Made by a program: the position numbers and the translations under genes
Shown here: one piece after another, positions 1 through 9,751 of the stretch
How positions within the stretch are numbered: the first letter of the stretch is position 1
Layout: every line of letters starts with the position of its first letter
Notes under the pieces: generated by a model
Database searches by the model: none
Seen by the model: the letters and a program-made list of their open reading frames with translations, nothing else
What the model was told of the DNA's origin: nothing
Origin: an uncultured Acholeplasmatales bacterium
Lineage (GTDB): Bacteria; Bacillota_I; Bacilli_A; Acholeplasmatales; Anaeroplasmataceae
Assembly: GCA_944324795.1 (NCBI GenBank)
Contig: CALUXR010000002.1
Coordinates: 1-64,000 of the forward strand
Direction: 5' to 3'
DNA length: 64,000 nucleotides

Positions 1-4
1 TACA

Positions 5-49
5 ATAAAAAATCAAGAAAAACAAGCAAATTGCTTACTTTTCTTGATT
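5..49 (-). terminator. Rho-independent terminator
   Basis: A perfect 11-bp stem (11-21 with 39-49) with further pairing inside is followed on the minus strand by a T-rich tract. It would end minus-strand transcripts coming through the transposase remnant just upstream. Confidence 0.6.
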
Positions 50-63
50 TTAGTTAGATTTTT

Positions 64-141
64 TTACAAAGATATCGGTGCAAGGCCCTTTTTGTGTTGT
101 CTAAAATTATTGAAATCAACGTTTTTTAAAAATTGTAACTT
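64..141 (-). pseudogene. Remnant of a transposase C-terminus
   Basis: A short open stretch on the minus strand, bounded upstream by an in-frame TAA (142-144), encodes about 25 residues ending in FNNFRQHKKGLAPISL and a stop. This resembles the tail of DDE transposases of the IS3 type, where a YNN-R-H pattern is followed by G-L-T/A-P. No start codon, catalytic domain or second end is visible, so it reads as a decayed insertion-sequence fragment. The match is from pattern memory on a very short peptide, so confidence is low. Confidence 0.3.
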
Positions 142-204
142 TTAACTTGATTTAATTATAGTTGACTCCTTTACTTTAATTTAACGCGCCTAGCGTGTTT
201 TTTC

Positions 205-238
205 TACATAAAAAATCTCAAGTTTATTTACTTGAGAT
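205..238 (-). terminator. Terminator of the AlbA_2 gene
   Basis: A 9-bp stem (215-223 with 230-238) contains the stop codon of the upstream gene in its loop and is followed by a T-run on the minus strand. Confidence 0.7.
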
Positions 239-883
239 CGTTTCTGTTTTAGTTACATATTTTTGATTAGAAGCTCTTGGATTTGGATTTGTAGATATTA
301 ATAATCCTTTTTCTATTAAAGGTATTAATATATTTTGTCTAAAATATGGACGTGATGAAATCCCAATATGTTCTTGAATTTCTTTTCTTTTTCTAGGTTC
401 TTTACAAAATTCTAAAATTTCTTGTTCATATTTAATTGGTTTATTTATATTTATTTTTTCTTCTTGTTTAAATAATTGTTTAAATCCTTCATAATCTAAA
501 GGAATTGTTTTATTATTTTTTCTAATATAACAAGTTAATGATTTATCTTTCTTTTGTAAAAATGTAGGTTCATCACTTTTATTTATATCTAGGCATAAAT
601 ACATTTTATTTAAAATGTTATTTTTATAAATAACATAATCAGGAGTAGGAATAATATTATTTTTTAATATTTCTTCTAAATATTTAGCATCTTTTTCTAT
701 TTTATCTAAACCAACAATATCTCCATTTTTTAAAATACCAAAATAAACACTTCCACCTTCACTATTAGCTAAACTAACGATAATTTTAGCCCATTTTTTA
801 TAATTATTACGATTTAATTTCTTTTTAAAAATAACATTTTCATCATCTAAAATATCATTAATTTCATCTTTAATATTTTTCAT
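224..883 (-). CDS. AlbA_2-domain (Schlafen AlbA_2) protein with C-terminal winged helix
   Basis: A 219-residue protein. Residues about 10-130 look like the AlbA_2 (AAA_4) domain found in putative DNA-binding or ATP-binding regulators, with the typical ANSEGGSVYFGI stretch. Residues about 150-205 look like a winged-helix segment. There is no signal peptide, so it should be cytoplasmic. The start is supported by a GGAAGGAA site upstream, and it overlaps the preceding YcxB-like gene by 14 bp, implying one transcript. The role is unknown; transcriptional regulation is the usual guess for this family. It is shorter than many family members. Confidence 0.65.
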   Translation of the reverse strand: MKNIKDEINDILDDENVIFKKKLNRNNYKKWAKIIVSLANSEGGSVYFGILKNGDIVGLDKIEKDAKYLEEILKNNIIPTPDYVIYKNNILNKMYLCLDINKSDEPTFLQKKDKSLTCYIRKNNKTIPLDYEGFKQLFKQEEKININKPIKYEQEILEFCKEPRKRKEIQEHIGISSRPYFRQNILIPLIEKGLLISTNPNPRASNQKYVTKTETISSK

Positions 884-1379
884 GTTTTTTCATTCCTTCC
901 TTTATTATTTTTAATGCTAAATCATAATTGTTTTCTAAACTCTTTTTATAAAATATAGTTTTTAAATTATTAGTTTTAATAATAAAACAATTCTTTTTTT
1001 CTATAATTTTTAAAATATCTTGATATTTAAAATCAATTTTAACTTGTCCTATACTATATCTATAAATACCTAAATATCTATCATTATAAAAATACATATC
1101 ATATCGACATTTTTCTTTAATGCTGTTATTTATTTTCTTTTTTGCTCTAAATATTACATATATTATATAAACAATACTTAATAAAGATATTAAATAAAAT
1201 ATTAATGAATAAATTATATTAAATTTTAAAATAGTAAAGATTATAGCTATTATTAAAACAACTATAGCTTCTATAATATATATTACAAATGTCTTAGTTT
1301 GTTCATGTAAAAAATTTTTAAATAATTCATCTTTAGTATACAACTTCTTACTTTCTAAAAGAAGATTATTATTATCCAT
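870..1379 (-). CDS. YcxB-like two-helix membrane protein
   Basis: 169 residues. Two adjacent hydrophobic segments (about 30-52 and 56-77) are followed by a soluble domain whose pattern (YNDRYLGIYR, then DILKIIEKKNCFIIKT) resembles the YcxB-like C-terminal domain of small Firmicute membrane proteins. The N-terminus is charged and cytoplasmic. The family's function is unknown. It is the first gene of a two-gene unit with the AlbA_2 protein, so the two may be functionally linked, but nothing in the sequence proves it. Confidence 0.55.
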   Translation of the reverse strand: MDNNNLLLESKKLYTKDELFKNFLHEQTKTFVIYIIEAIVVLIIAIIFTILKFNIIYSLIFYLISLLSIVYIIYVIFRAKKKINNSIKEKCRYDMYFYNDRYLGIYRYSIGQVKIDFKYQDILKIIEKKNCFIIKTNNLKTIFYKKSLENNYDLALKIIKEGMKKHEKY

Positions 1380-1417
1380 ATATCCACCTACTTGTTCACT
1401 ACATATTATAAATATAT

Positions 1418-2188
1418 TTATTTATAAAAACTAGTGGGAATATCTTCTTTTTCAACTAAAATTTGTAATTCATGAATAAAAATTTTTTCTAATAATTTAT
1501 AAATATCTCTCGCTTTAATAGTTGTCATTATCGCATTATTAAATTTTGTTTTCTTTTCAAGTCCTAATTCTAAAAATATTGGGTCTAATTTTTGATAACA
1601 TTCTGAAACATGCGGATGAAGTGTACAATAATGTTTATGCATTTTAATAGGAAAAATATTATTGTCATAATCTATTATTTTAAAATTAGTGATGTTTTCT
1701 GCTATTCTGTTTTTAACATCAAAACTTTCTTCTACACTATGGATATAGGTATTTTTGACGTGATTTACCCCAATTAATAATATTTTAGCATCTATATCAA
1801 AAAGCCTTCCATATACTCCTTTAGGACTACAGGGAGTGTCTATGTTTTCTTCACCTTTTAAATATTCTTTAGCTAAATTACCAATTCCTGCCATACTATG
1901 AGTTGGATGAAGAGAGCGAATAACACCTTCTCTTTTTAAAAATAAGGTTGGCAATATTCCGACATTTGGTATACTGTTTTTAACATCAAAAACATCCCCA
2001 TCATTTTTTATATATCCCCATGTATGTGTAGGGAATAATAATAGACCATCTTTAAAATAATAGATTAAGGTGTCTAAAATATCAACTGCATCTAAACCAA
2101 TACTTTTACATGATGAATGAATTAAAACTTTATCTGTCCTTTTTATATTACTATTTTCTAAATCTTTTATTAAACTATCTATTATCAT
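1418..2188 (-). CDS. Aminoglycoside N(3)-acetyltransferase family protein
   Basis: 256 residues, the normal length for the Antibiotic_NAT family, which moves acetyl from acetyl-CoA to an amine. Family hallmarks are visible: VLIHSSCKSIG near the N-terminus, LLFPTHTWGY, the RSLHPTHSMAGIG block containing the conserved histidine, and the DTPCSPKGVYGRL block. It overlaps the upstream DUF6054-like gene by 4 bp. Many chromosomal members do not act on aminoglycosides, so drug resistance should not be assumed. Base composition matches its neighbours and gives no sign of recent transfer. Confidence 0.8.
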   Translation of the reverse strand: MIIDSLIKDLENSNIKRTDKVLIHSSCKSIGLDAVDILDTLIYYFKDGLLLFPTHTWGYIKNDGDVFDVKNSIPNVGILPTLFLKREGVIRSLHPTHSMAGIGNLAKEYLKGEENIDTPCSPKGVYGRLFDIDAKILLIGVNHVKNTYIHSVEESFDVKNRIAENITNFKIIDYDNNIFPIKMHKHYCTLHPHVSECYQKLDPIFLELGLEKKTKFNNAIMTTIKARDIYKLLEKIFIHELQILVEKEDIPTSFYK

Positions 2189-2517
2189 AATTTGTTCTCC
2201 AATATATTTTTAGCTTTTTCTAAAAAAGAATTTTCACCAATTTTATTTATTTTAAAAAACATTGCTTGACTTCCACCACTTGAAACCATACTAATTGCTG
2301 TTTTATCATTTTCACTAACTACTAAAATTGTCAAAGTTACTCTATTTTTACCAAAAAAACTATAACGTTCAAAAACAAACAATTTAATTTTAGTATTTAT
2401 TGTACTCATATCTATTTCACTTTCTAAATTAGTAGATAATGATAAATTTGTAATTTCATTTTTAATAATATTACAAGCATCATAAAAATTACGATTAAAA
2501 GTTTTTTTATATTCCAT
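2185..2517 (-). CDS. Small cytoplasmic protein, DUF6054-like
   Basis: 110 residues with no membrane segment. The region MVSSGGSQAMFFKINKIGE resembles the DUF6054 family of small Firmicute proteins of unknown function; this is recalled and not searched. A GGAGT ribosome site sits directly before the ATG, embedded in the T-run of the terminator that follows the upstream DUF523 gene. It is coupled by a 4-bp overlap to the acetyltransferase gene. Confidence 0.4.
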   Translation of the reverse strand: MEYKKTFNRNFYDACNIIKNEITNLSLSTNLESEIDMSTINTKIKLFVFERYSFFGKNRVTLTILVVSENDKTAISMVSSGGSQAMFFKINKIGENSFLEKAKNILENKL

Positions 2518-2524
2518 ATTACTC

Positions 2525-2555
2525 CTAAAAAAAGAGAAGCTATTTAAGCTCCTCT
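2525..2555 (-). terminator. Terminator after the DUF523 gene
   Basis: A 9-bp stem with one G-T pair (2533-2541 with 2547-2555) is followed by seven T on the minus strand. The DUF523 stop codon lies inside it. It separates the purA operon from the two genes downstream. Confidence 0.7.
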
Positions 2556-2980
2556 AATAATTTATCTATTTCTAATTCATTAAAACATTTAATGCCATGT
2601 TTTTTTAATAATCTTGTTGTTATACCAGAATCATTTAACATATTCCCAGTAAAACTACCATCGTAGATTAAATTAACTCCACATGAGGGACTTTTTTCTT
2701 TTAAGATAGCATATTTTATATTGTTTTCTTTAGCTATTTCTAAAGCCTTGTAGGCCCCTTTTTGAAATTCTAAAGTAACATCAATATCTGAAGCATTAAT
2801 CACTTTATCTTCACATATTTCACTTGGTAAACGAGGAATAGAAAGCCCACCAAACACTTCTGGGCATATAGGAATAAGTTCAAACTTATCTGCTAATCTA
2901 ACAACTCCCTCATTTAAATTATTTTTACCATTATATTTATAATTTTCACCAATTAAACAAGCACTAACTAATATTTTCAT
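2540..2980 (-). CDS. DUF523 (YbbK-like) protein
   Basis: 146 residues. It starts with MKILVSACLIGENYKYNG, and carries CPEVFGGLSIPR and LKEKSPSCG, the hallmark blocks of DUF523, with conserved cysteines that suggest a metal or thiol site. Function is unknown. Its start overlaps the end of purA by 4 bp, so it is translationally coupled to that gene, and a terminator hairpin begins at its stop codon. Confidence 0.8.
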   Translation of the reverse strand: MKILVSACLIGENYKYNGKNNLNEGVVRLADKFELIPICPEVFGGLSIPRLPSEICEDKVINASDIDVTLEFQKGAYKALEIAKENNIKYAILKEKSPSCGVNLIYDGSFTGNMLNDSGITTRLLKKHGIKCFNELEIDKLLEELK

Positions 2981-4260
2981 TTTTTAAATATATCTCTTCT
3001 TATTATAGTTTCATTTCTTTCAGGCCCAACAGATATTATATCTACTTTAATATTAGTATATTTTTCAATTGTTTCAATATATGTTTTAGCCTCTTGTGGT
3101 AGATCATCATAATTTCTAATATTATTTATATTTTCTTTCCATGGTTTTAACTCAATATAAATAGGTTTGCATAAAGCATATTCTTTTAAAGTTGCAGGAA
3201 TAGTATTAATTTCTTTACCATTTAATTTATAGCCAATACATATTTTTAATTCATCAATTCCTGTTAAAACATCAAATAACATTAAAGCTAATGAATCGAT
3301 ACCAGATATTCTTTTAGCATAATTAACAACGACTAAATCAAGATAGCCTACTCTTCTTGGTCTTTTAGTAACTGTACCATATTCATGTCCTTTTTCTCTA
3401 ATTAAATCACCAAGTTTATTTTGTAATTCTGTAGGGAATGGGCCTTCACCAACTCTTGTTGTATAAGCTTTACAAATCCCAACACAATGATCAATATATT
3501 TTGGCGCTATACCAGCATTTACCGGTACTGAAGCCGCTGTTGGACTAGATGATGTAACATAAGGATAGCTACCATGTTCTAAACATAACATTGAACCTTG
3601 AGCTCCTTCAAATAAAATATTAGAATCTTTCTCTATTTCTTCATTTAATAATAATGATGTATCACAAACGTATTTTTTTAATTTTTTACCATATTCTACA
3701 TATTCATTATAAACATCTAGAAAGCTTAATTCTTCAAGTCCTAACATTTTAAGTTCTTTATTTTTAATTATTAAAGTTTCACTTAAAACTTCTTTAAAAC
3801 TTTCTTCATCAACTAAATCACCAATTCTAATCCCTATTCTATTTACTTTATCAGCATAACAAGGTCCTATTCCTTTTTTAGTAGTACCTATTTTATGATT
3901 TCCTTTTAATTCTTCATAAGCACCATCAAGCATAATATGATAAGGCATTATAACATGAGCTCTATTAGATATAAATAATTGATAATCTTTTATTCCTCTA
4001 GCTTCTAAATTAGCTAATTCTTTTAAAGTTTCTTTAGGGTTTATAACCATTCCATTAGCTAATACATTTTTAATATGTGGATTGAAGATTCCAGATGGTA
4101 TTGTTTGTAAGGCAAATTTTTCATTTTCAATCATGATTGTATGCCCAGCATTATTGCCACCTTGGCTGCGAACTACGACATCAGCTCTTTGACCTAAAAA
4201 GTCAGTTACTTTTCCTTTACCTTCATCGCCCCATTGACTACCTACAACAACAAGTCTCAT
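2977..4260 (-). CDS. purA: Adenylosuccinate synthetase
   Basis: 427 residues, standard length. PurA joins IMP and aspartate with GTP to make adenylosuccinate, the first step from IMP to AMP in the cytoplasm. The N-terminal GSQWGDEGKGK loop with the catalytic Asp, GGNNAGHTI with the catalytic His, TTKKGIGPCYADK and the TKRPRRVGYLDLV block are all present. It follows the FAD dehydrogenase gene by one base and overlaps DUF523 downstream, so the three form an operon. Confidence 0.97.
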   Translation of the reverse strand: MRLVVVGSQWGDEGKGKVTDFLGQRADVVVRSQGGNNAGHTIMIENEKFALQTIPSGIFNPHIKNVLANGMVINPKETLKELANLEARGIKDYQLFISNRAHVIMPYHIMLDGAYEELKGNHKIGTTKKGIGPCYADKVNRIGIRIGDLVDEESFKEVLSETLIIKNKELKMLGLEELSFLDVYNEYVEYGKKLKKYVCDTSLLLNEEIEKDSNILFEGAQGSMLCLEHGSYPYVTSSSPTAASVPVNAGIAPKYIDHCVGICKAYTTRVGEGPFPTELQNKLGDLIREKGHEYGTVTKRPRRVGYLDLVVVNYAKRISGIDSLALMLFDVLTGIDELKICIGYKLNGKEINTIPATLKEYALCKPIYIELKPWKENINNIRNYDDLPQEAKTYIETIEKYTNIKVDIISVGPERNETIIRRDIFKK

Positions 4261-4261
4261 T

Positions 4262-5674
4262 CTATTTATCTCCTAAACGTTTAATAATATCTCTTGCAAC
4301 CCAAACGCCATTCGCACCGGCTTGAGCAAGACCGCGAGTTAAACCAGCTCCGTCCCCACCAACATAAAAGCCACTTATTTTTGTTTCAAAATTAGAATTT
4401 ACAACCGGTCTAGCAGAATAAAACTTAGCTTCAACGCCATAAAATAAAGTGTGTTCATTAGCGATACCTGGTGTTACATAATCTAATGCTTCAATCATTT
4501 CAATTATTGATTTCATCGTATTATATGGTAAAACTAAACCTAAGTCACCAGGAACAGCTTCTTTTAATGTTGGAGTTACAAATCCTTCTTGTAATCTCTT
4601 TTCAGTAGTTCTTCTACCTTTTTTAATATCACCATAGCGTTGAACAATTACTGAACCACATGATAGTTGATTTGCAAGACGTGAAACTTCATGAGCATAT
4701 TCATTTGGTTTGTTGAAAGGTTCTGAAAACTTATGTGATACAAGTAAGGCAAAATTAGTATTACTAGAGCCAAGTTTAGGATCTCTATAGGCATGTCCAT
4801 TTGCAAGTATTGTTCCACTATGATTTTCTACAACAACATAACCGCTTGGGTTTGAACAAAATGTTCTAACTTCTGTTCCTACAGAAGTTCTATATACAAA
4901 TTTACCTTCATATAAATTTTGATTTATTTCTTCCATTATAACATCGTTAGTTTCTACTCTAACCCCAATATCAACTTGATTATGAGTAAGTTTAATGTCA
5001 TGTTCTTCACAAATATTTTGTAACCAAGTAGAACCATCTCTACCAACCGCAATAAATACATATTTTGCAGGTATTTTTTCCTCACCAATTACAATACCTT
5101 TTATTTTATTATCTTCTATAATAACATCAGTAACTTCAGTTTTGAAACGCATTTCAATCTTATCTTTAAGATAATCATAAATAGCTTTCATTATTTGTAA
5201 ATTCATTTCTGTCCCTAGATGTCTAACTTCAGCTCTTAATAATTTTAAGCCAACTGCATAGCCTCTTTTTTCGATTTCCCGCACTTTATCAGTAGTCGGA
5301 TTAGTAATAGATTCTGTTGCCCCATATTTTAAATTGATACTATCAACATATCTAATTAATTCTAAAACTTTATCAGCTGGTAAATAATCAGTCATCCAAC
5401 CACCAAATTCACTAGTAATATTAAATTTTCCATCACTATAGGCTCCTGCTCCTCCAAAACCATTGGTTATTGAACAAGCTGGGTAGCATCCTGAAACTCC
5501 ATTTTTATTAATTGGACATTTATCAATTTTATGTTCTAAAACCGGACAATGTCTATGATAAATATCTAATCCTTTATCAACTAATAATATTTTTAAATCT
5601 GGTCTTTTCGTAATTAATTCATATGAACTATAAATACCGGCAGGTCCAGCGCCAACAATAATAACGTCATACAT
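4262..5674 (-). CDS. FAD-dependent dehydrogenase (COG2509 type)
   Basis: 470 residues. The N-terminal dinucleotide-binding motif VGAGPAGIYSSYEL, the CPVLEHKIDKCP cysteine-rich segment, NGFGGAGAYSDGK, and the C-terminal GGDGAGLTRGLAQAGANG block mark the uncharacterised FAD dehydrogenase family COG2509 often seen in Firmicutes. The substrate is unknown. No membrane segment is visible. It is the first gene of the purA operon, with a GGTGAT ribosome site. Confidence 0.85.
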   Translation of the reverse strand: MYDVIIVGAGPAGIYSSYELITKRPDLKILLVDKGLDIYHRHCPVLEHKIDKCPINKNGVSGCYPACSITNGFGGAGAYSDGKFNITSEFGGWMTDYLPADKVLELIRYVDSINLKYGATESITNPTTDKVREIEKRGYAVGLKLLRAEVRHLGTEMNLQIMKAIYDYLKDKIEMRFKTEVTDVIIEDNKIKGIVIGEEKIPAKYVFIAVGRDGSTWLQNICEEHDIKLTHNQVDIGVRVETNDVIMEEINQNLYEGKFVYRTSVGTEVRTFCSNPSGYVVVENHSGTILANGHAYRDPKLGSSNTNFALLVSHKFSEPFNKPNEYAHEVSRLANQLSCGSVIVQRYGDIKKGRRTTEKRLQEGFVTPTLKEAVPGDLGLVLPYNTMKSIIEMIEALDYVTPGIANEHTLFYGVEAKFYSARPVVNSNFETKISGFYVGGDGAGLTRGLAQAGANGVWVARDIIKRLGDK

Positions 5675-5708
5675 ATCTTTATCACCATTTATAATTATAC
5701 TTTATCTA

Positions 5709-8700
5709 TTATTTATTTTCTATATTATTTTTTACATCTAAAAGATAATTTATAATATCTTCCATCGCTTTTAATATACTTTCTTCTTTTCTTGTTTCTA
5801 AAATAATATTTGGATGAATATATCTAACAATAATATTTTGATGTTTCTTTAATAAATTAAACCATAAAACACCATTAATATTTTTACTATTATCTTCTGC
5901 CATTTTTAAAGAAATTATATTATTATCTTTAATTTCAATATCTCTAAATTTAAATTCTCTAGCAATATTTTTAAATAACTTTTCATACATATAATGATAG
6001 GTATCATCATCAATATATCCAAAACGATCTGTCAATTCTTCTTTTATTTTCTTAAAATCTTCAATATTTTTAATAGATTCAATCTTTTTATGAACTTCAA
6101 TTCTAATATCTTCATTAGAAATATAATTTTCACTAACTGTTAAAGAAAGAATTGGTTTCTTTGTAAGTGGATTATTTTCTATTTTTTCAGGTGTTATATG
6201 TTTTACTTCTTCATTTAATATCTTCATATACATCTCAATACCAACCGATTCAACAAACCCTGATTGTTCAGCTCCTAATAAATCACCAGAACCTCTTATT
6301 GATAAATCGCGCATCGCAATTTTAAATCCACTTCCAAGTTCATTAAATTCTTTTATTGTCTCTAATCTTTTTTCAGCTTCTTTTGTTAATATTTTATGAG
6401 GTTCATACATCAAATATGCATATGCTATTTTACTAGATCTACCAACTCTACCTCTTATTTGATAAAGTTGTGATAAACCAAGTCTATCAGCATCATTAAT
6501 AATTAATGTATTTGTTTCTGGAATATCAATACCTGTTTCTATAATAGTTGTACATACTAAAACATCATATTCTTTATTAATAAATGCATAGATTCTATCT
6601 TCAAGTTCACTACTCTTTAACCTACCATGAGCAAATATAATTCGTGCATTTGGACATAATTTTTTGATTTCAATTGCTTTTTCTTCAATTCTATCAACAC
6701 TGTTATATAAATAAAAAACCTGACCATGGCGCGCTATTTCTCTTTCTATAGCATCACGAATTATTGCATCATTTTGTTCGATAACATATGTTTGAATTGG
6801 GTATCTATTTTTAGGTGGGGTTTCAATCATCGATAAATCTTTTATTCCAAGCATTGACATTTGTAAGGTTCTTGGAATAGGGGTTGCTGATAATGTAATA
6901 CAATCTACATTTACTTTCATTTCTTTAATGCGTTCTTTATGAACAACTCCAAAACGTTGTTCCTCATCAACAATTAATAAACCTAAATCTTTAAATTTAA
7001 TGTTTTTATTTAATAATTTATGAGTACCTATTACAACATCAATTTTTCCATTTTCTAAATCAGCAAAAATCTCATTTTGTTTTTTTGTTGAAATAAATCT
7101 ATTTAATATTTCAACTCTTAAACCATATTTATTCATTCTATCATAAAAAGTATGATAATGTTGATCAGATAGAATAGTTGTCGGACATAATAATGCTACT
7201 TGTTTTCCTGCATAAGCCGCCTTAAAAGCCGCCCTTAAAGCAACTTCAGTCTTACCATAACCAACATCACCACAAACAAGTCGGTCCATCGGAAAACTTT
7301 TTTCCATATCTCTTTTAATCGCTTCTACAGCTTGTTGTTGATCTTTTGTTAATTCATAAGGAAAATCAGCTTCAAATTCTAATTGCATTTCATCATCTTT
7401 AGGGAAAGCATAACCTTTACTTTTCTCTCTTTTAGCATATAAACTTATTAAACGTTCGCTTATATCTCTAACTTTCTTTCTAACCTTTTCTTTAGTTCTT
7501 GCCCAAAGTGTACCACCTATTTCATGCATTAAAATACCAGGTGTATCCCCACTAGCATATTTCATAATACTTTTAATATTTTCAATTGGTACATAAAGAC
7601 TTGAATTATTAGCATATTCACAAAAAATATAATCTCTTTTTACACCATCATTAACAAGTGTCTTAATTCCTAAATATTTACCAACACCATAATCATAATG
7701 AACGATATAATCACCTATTTTCAATTCATCATAACGATTAATTTTTTGCGAATTTTTATAAATTGATTTATATCGTGGCGTCTTTTTATTAATTTTTTCA
7801 TCTTTCATTAAAGTATCTTCATTAAAGATATTTACTAAATTATTCTTTAAACTAACAGATGGTAAATTAATATCAGCAAAAAAGATTGTACTTTTATCTT
7901 TAGGCTCATATATTTTTCCTTCATTATAATAGATTTGATGATTAAAAAAACTGTTCTTTAATTTTTCTTTTATATTTTGATTGCTTATAGCAAGTAAAAC
8001 ATTGCTAATTAAATTATATTTACTAATATCTTTATTAATTGCTTCTTCATTACCTTTATAATTTTTAATTTCATTATAATTAAAACTATAATCAATACTA
8101 CCTATACTTTTAAGACCTTCAATATAAACATCTGCTTGGTATTTAGAAATATTAATATATGGATGTAATTTAGATATCAAATTACCTCCAAGTCTTCCTT
8201 CATATTCAATTAAATCAAGAATCATATTGTTATAACAATCTTCTATTTTACCAGCATCAATAAAATATAATTTTTTATTATCACAATAATTAAAAATACT
8301 TACCTCTTCATCATAAAAAAAGTCTACATAACGCATTAATTTAACTGTATTTTCTCTTAAATTTAAATCATTAACATCTTTATTAATTATATCTAATTCT
8401 ATTTTTGATAATTCATTATTTTCTTTAAATAAACTAATTTCTTTTAATGCTTTTTCAAGTTCAATATCAGTATATAACATCTCAATAACAGGTTTAATTT
8501 CAATACTATCTATTTCTTTAAAGGAACGTTGATTATCAGGATTAAAATATTTAATAGAGTCTATTTCATCATCAAAAAAATCAATTCTAATAGGATTATC
8601 TTCACCAAATAAATAAATATCAACAATTGAACCACGTTTAGAAAATTCACCTGTTTTATAAGTTGTATAATTATGTTTATAACCAGAAATCAACAATTTA

Positions 8701-9146
8701 TTTATTAAATCTTCTCTTTTAATTATATCGCCTTTAGAAATATTAAAAATATATTTTTTAAAATTTTCTTTAGGCATTTCTTTTTTAATAATTCCATTAG
8801 TATTAGTTATAATAATATATTTACCACCTTTTACAAGCGAATACATAGTAACTAATCTTTCATATAAAAAATCACCACTACTAGATAACATTTCTGCAGT
8901 AATAAGTTCATCAGAAGGAAAGAATAAAACTTGATTAAAAGGTAAATATTTAATTAAATCATCATAATATGTTTGTGCCTCTGATAAAGTAGGTAAAACT
9001 ACAAATATACTATTGTCATGACACATAAAATCTAAAATTAAAAGTAATTCATTAATTTCATTAGTACTTTTAGCTACTTTAATTCCTCGTTTATTAATTA
9101 TACTTTTAAAAGGTTCTATATTAGCATAATATAAATATTCATTCAT
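5709..9146 (-). CDS. mfd: Transcription-repair coupling factor Mfd
   Basis: 1145 residues, close to the roughly 1150-1180 expected. Mfd pushes stalled RNA polymerase off damaged DNA and recruits UvrA. The order is an N-terminal UvrB-like region, a CarD-like polymerase-binding domain around residues 475-560 (GDYIVHYDYGVGKYLG), a RecG-like translocase with Walker A CGDVGYGKTEVA and DEEQRFG, then a C-terminal TRCF domain. The TAGGAG ribosome site is well placed. It lies in the conserved prs-pth-mfd order known near Bacilli origins. Confidence 0.97.
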   Translation of the reverse strand: MNEYLYYANIEPFKSIINKRGIKVAKSTNEINELLLILDFMCHDNSIFVVLPTLSEAQTYYDDLIKYLPFNQVLFFPSDELITAEMLSSSGDFLYERLVTMYSLVKGGKYIIITNTNGIIKKEMPKENFKKYIFNISKGDIIKREDLINKLLISGYKHNYTTYKTGEFSKRGSIVDIYLFGEDNPIRIDFFDDEIDSIKYFNPDNQRSFKEIDSIEIKPVIEMLYTDIELEKALKEISLFKENNELSKIELDIINKDVNDLNLRENTVKLMRYVDFFYDEEVSIFNYCDNKKLYFIDAGKIEDCYNNMILDLIEYEGRLGGNLISKLHPYINISKYQADVYIEGLKSIGSIDYSFNYNEIKNYKGNEEAINKDISKYNLISNVLLAISNQNIKEKLKNSFFNHQIYYNEGKIYEPKDKSTIFFADINLPSVSLKNNLVNIFNEDTLMKDEKINKKTPRYKSIYKNSQKINRYDELKIGDYIVHYDYGVGKYLGIKTLVNDGVKRDYIFCEYANNSSLYVPIENIKSIMKYASGDTPGILMHEIGGTLWARTKEKVRKKVRDISERLISLYAKREKSKGYAFPKDDEMQLEFEADFPYELTKDQQQAVEAIKRDMEKSFPMDRLVCGDVGYGKTEVALRAAFKAAYAGKQVALLCPTTILSDQHYHTFYDRMNKYGLRVEILNRFISTKKQNEIFADLENGKIDVVIGTHKLLNKNIKFKDLGLLIVDEEQRFGVVHKERIKEMKVNVDCITLSATPIPRTLQMSMLGIKDLSMIETPPKNRYPIQTYVIEQNDAIIRDAIEREIARHGQVFYLYNSVDRIEEKAIEIKKLCPNARIIFAHGRLKSSELEDRIYAFINKEYDVLVCTTIIETGIDIPETNTLIINDADRLGLSQLYQIRGRVGRSSKIAYAYLMYEPHKILTKEAEKRLETIKEFNELGSGFKIAMRDLSIRGSGDLLGAEQSGFVESVGIEMYMKILNEEVKHITPEKIENNPLTKKPILSLTVSENYISNEDIRIEVHKKIESIKNIEDFKKIKEELTDRFGYIDDDTYHYMYEKLFKNIAREFKFRDIEIKDNNIISLKMAEDNSKNINGVLWFNLLKKHQNIIVRYIHPNIILETRKEESILKAMEDIINYLLDVKNNIENK

Positions 9147-9169
9147 ATTTAATCTCCTAACGCATTAAA

Positions 9170-9189
9170 AAGTGAGTAAGAACTCACTT
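9170..9189 (-). terminator. Weak hairpin between pth and mfd
   Basis: An 8-bp stem (9170-9177 with 9182-9189) starts at the pth stop codon. The following T-run is only three bases, so it may pause transcription or protect RNA more than stop transcription. Confidence 0.45.
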
Positions 9190-9751
9190 ATTTACTATAT
9201 TTTGAAGCTATTTTATTAAAAGGAACATCTAAAATAAACTCTTCAACAGCCATTTCAACTTCCTTTATTGCTTCATTTATTAAATTTTTTTCTTCATCTT
9301 TAAAATGTGATAAAACATAACTTGCTACATCAATTAATTTGTCGCGACCAATACCAATTTTTATTCTTTTAAAATCAGCAGTTCCTAAATGCAAAATGAT
9401 ATTTTTTAAACCATTATGACCACCACTAGCCCCTTTATCACGTAATCTAACTCGACCAACAGGACTATCTAGGTCATCACAAATTACTAAAATATCAGAA
9501 ATATTTATTTTATAATAATTAACAACTAAACTGACAGCTTCTCCAGATAAATTCATATAAGTAGTCGGTTTAATCATAACTATTTTTTCACCATTTAAAT
9601 TAAAATTTATTAAAAAACATTTTAGTTTTTTTTCTTCTTTAAATGTTAAATTATGTTTATAAGCATAATAATCTAGGCAATTAAAACCTAGATTATGTCT
9701 TGTATTTTGATATTGTTCGCCTATATTACCTAAACCAACAATCAATTTCAT
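9188..9751 (-). CDS. pth: Peptidyl-tRNA hydrolase
   Basis: 187 residues, usual length. Pth frees tRNA from dropped-off peptidyl-tRNA. The N-terminal LIVGLGNIGEQY, NTRHNLGFNCLD with the catalytic His (about residue 19), TYMNLSGEAV and the GHNGLKNI block are intact. Its ATG overlaps the prs stop by one base (TAATG), and no strong ribosome site is seen, so it is probably translated by coupling to prs. Confidence 0.97.
   Translation of the reverse strand: MKLIVGLGNIGEQYQNTRHNLGFNCLDYYAYKHNLTFKEEKKLKCFLINFNLNGEKIVMIKPTTYMNLSGEAVSLVVNYYKINISDILVICDDLDSPVGRVRLRDKGASGGHNGLKNIILHLGTADFKRIKIGIGRDKLIDVASYVLSHFKDEEKNLINEAIKEVEMAVEEFILDVPFNKIASKYSK

Noticed and set aside
1418-2188. Acquired aminoglycoside-resistance gene
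   Set aside because: The family fits, but base use and operon overlap match the chromosome, and no intact mobile element or other resistance gene is nearby.
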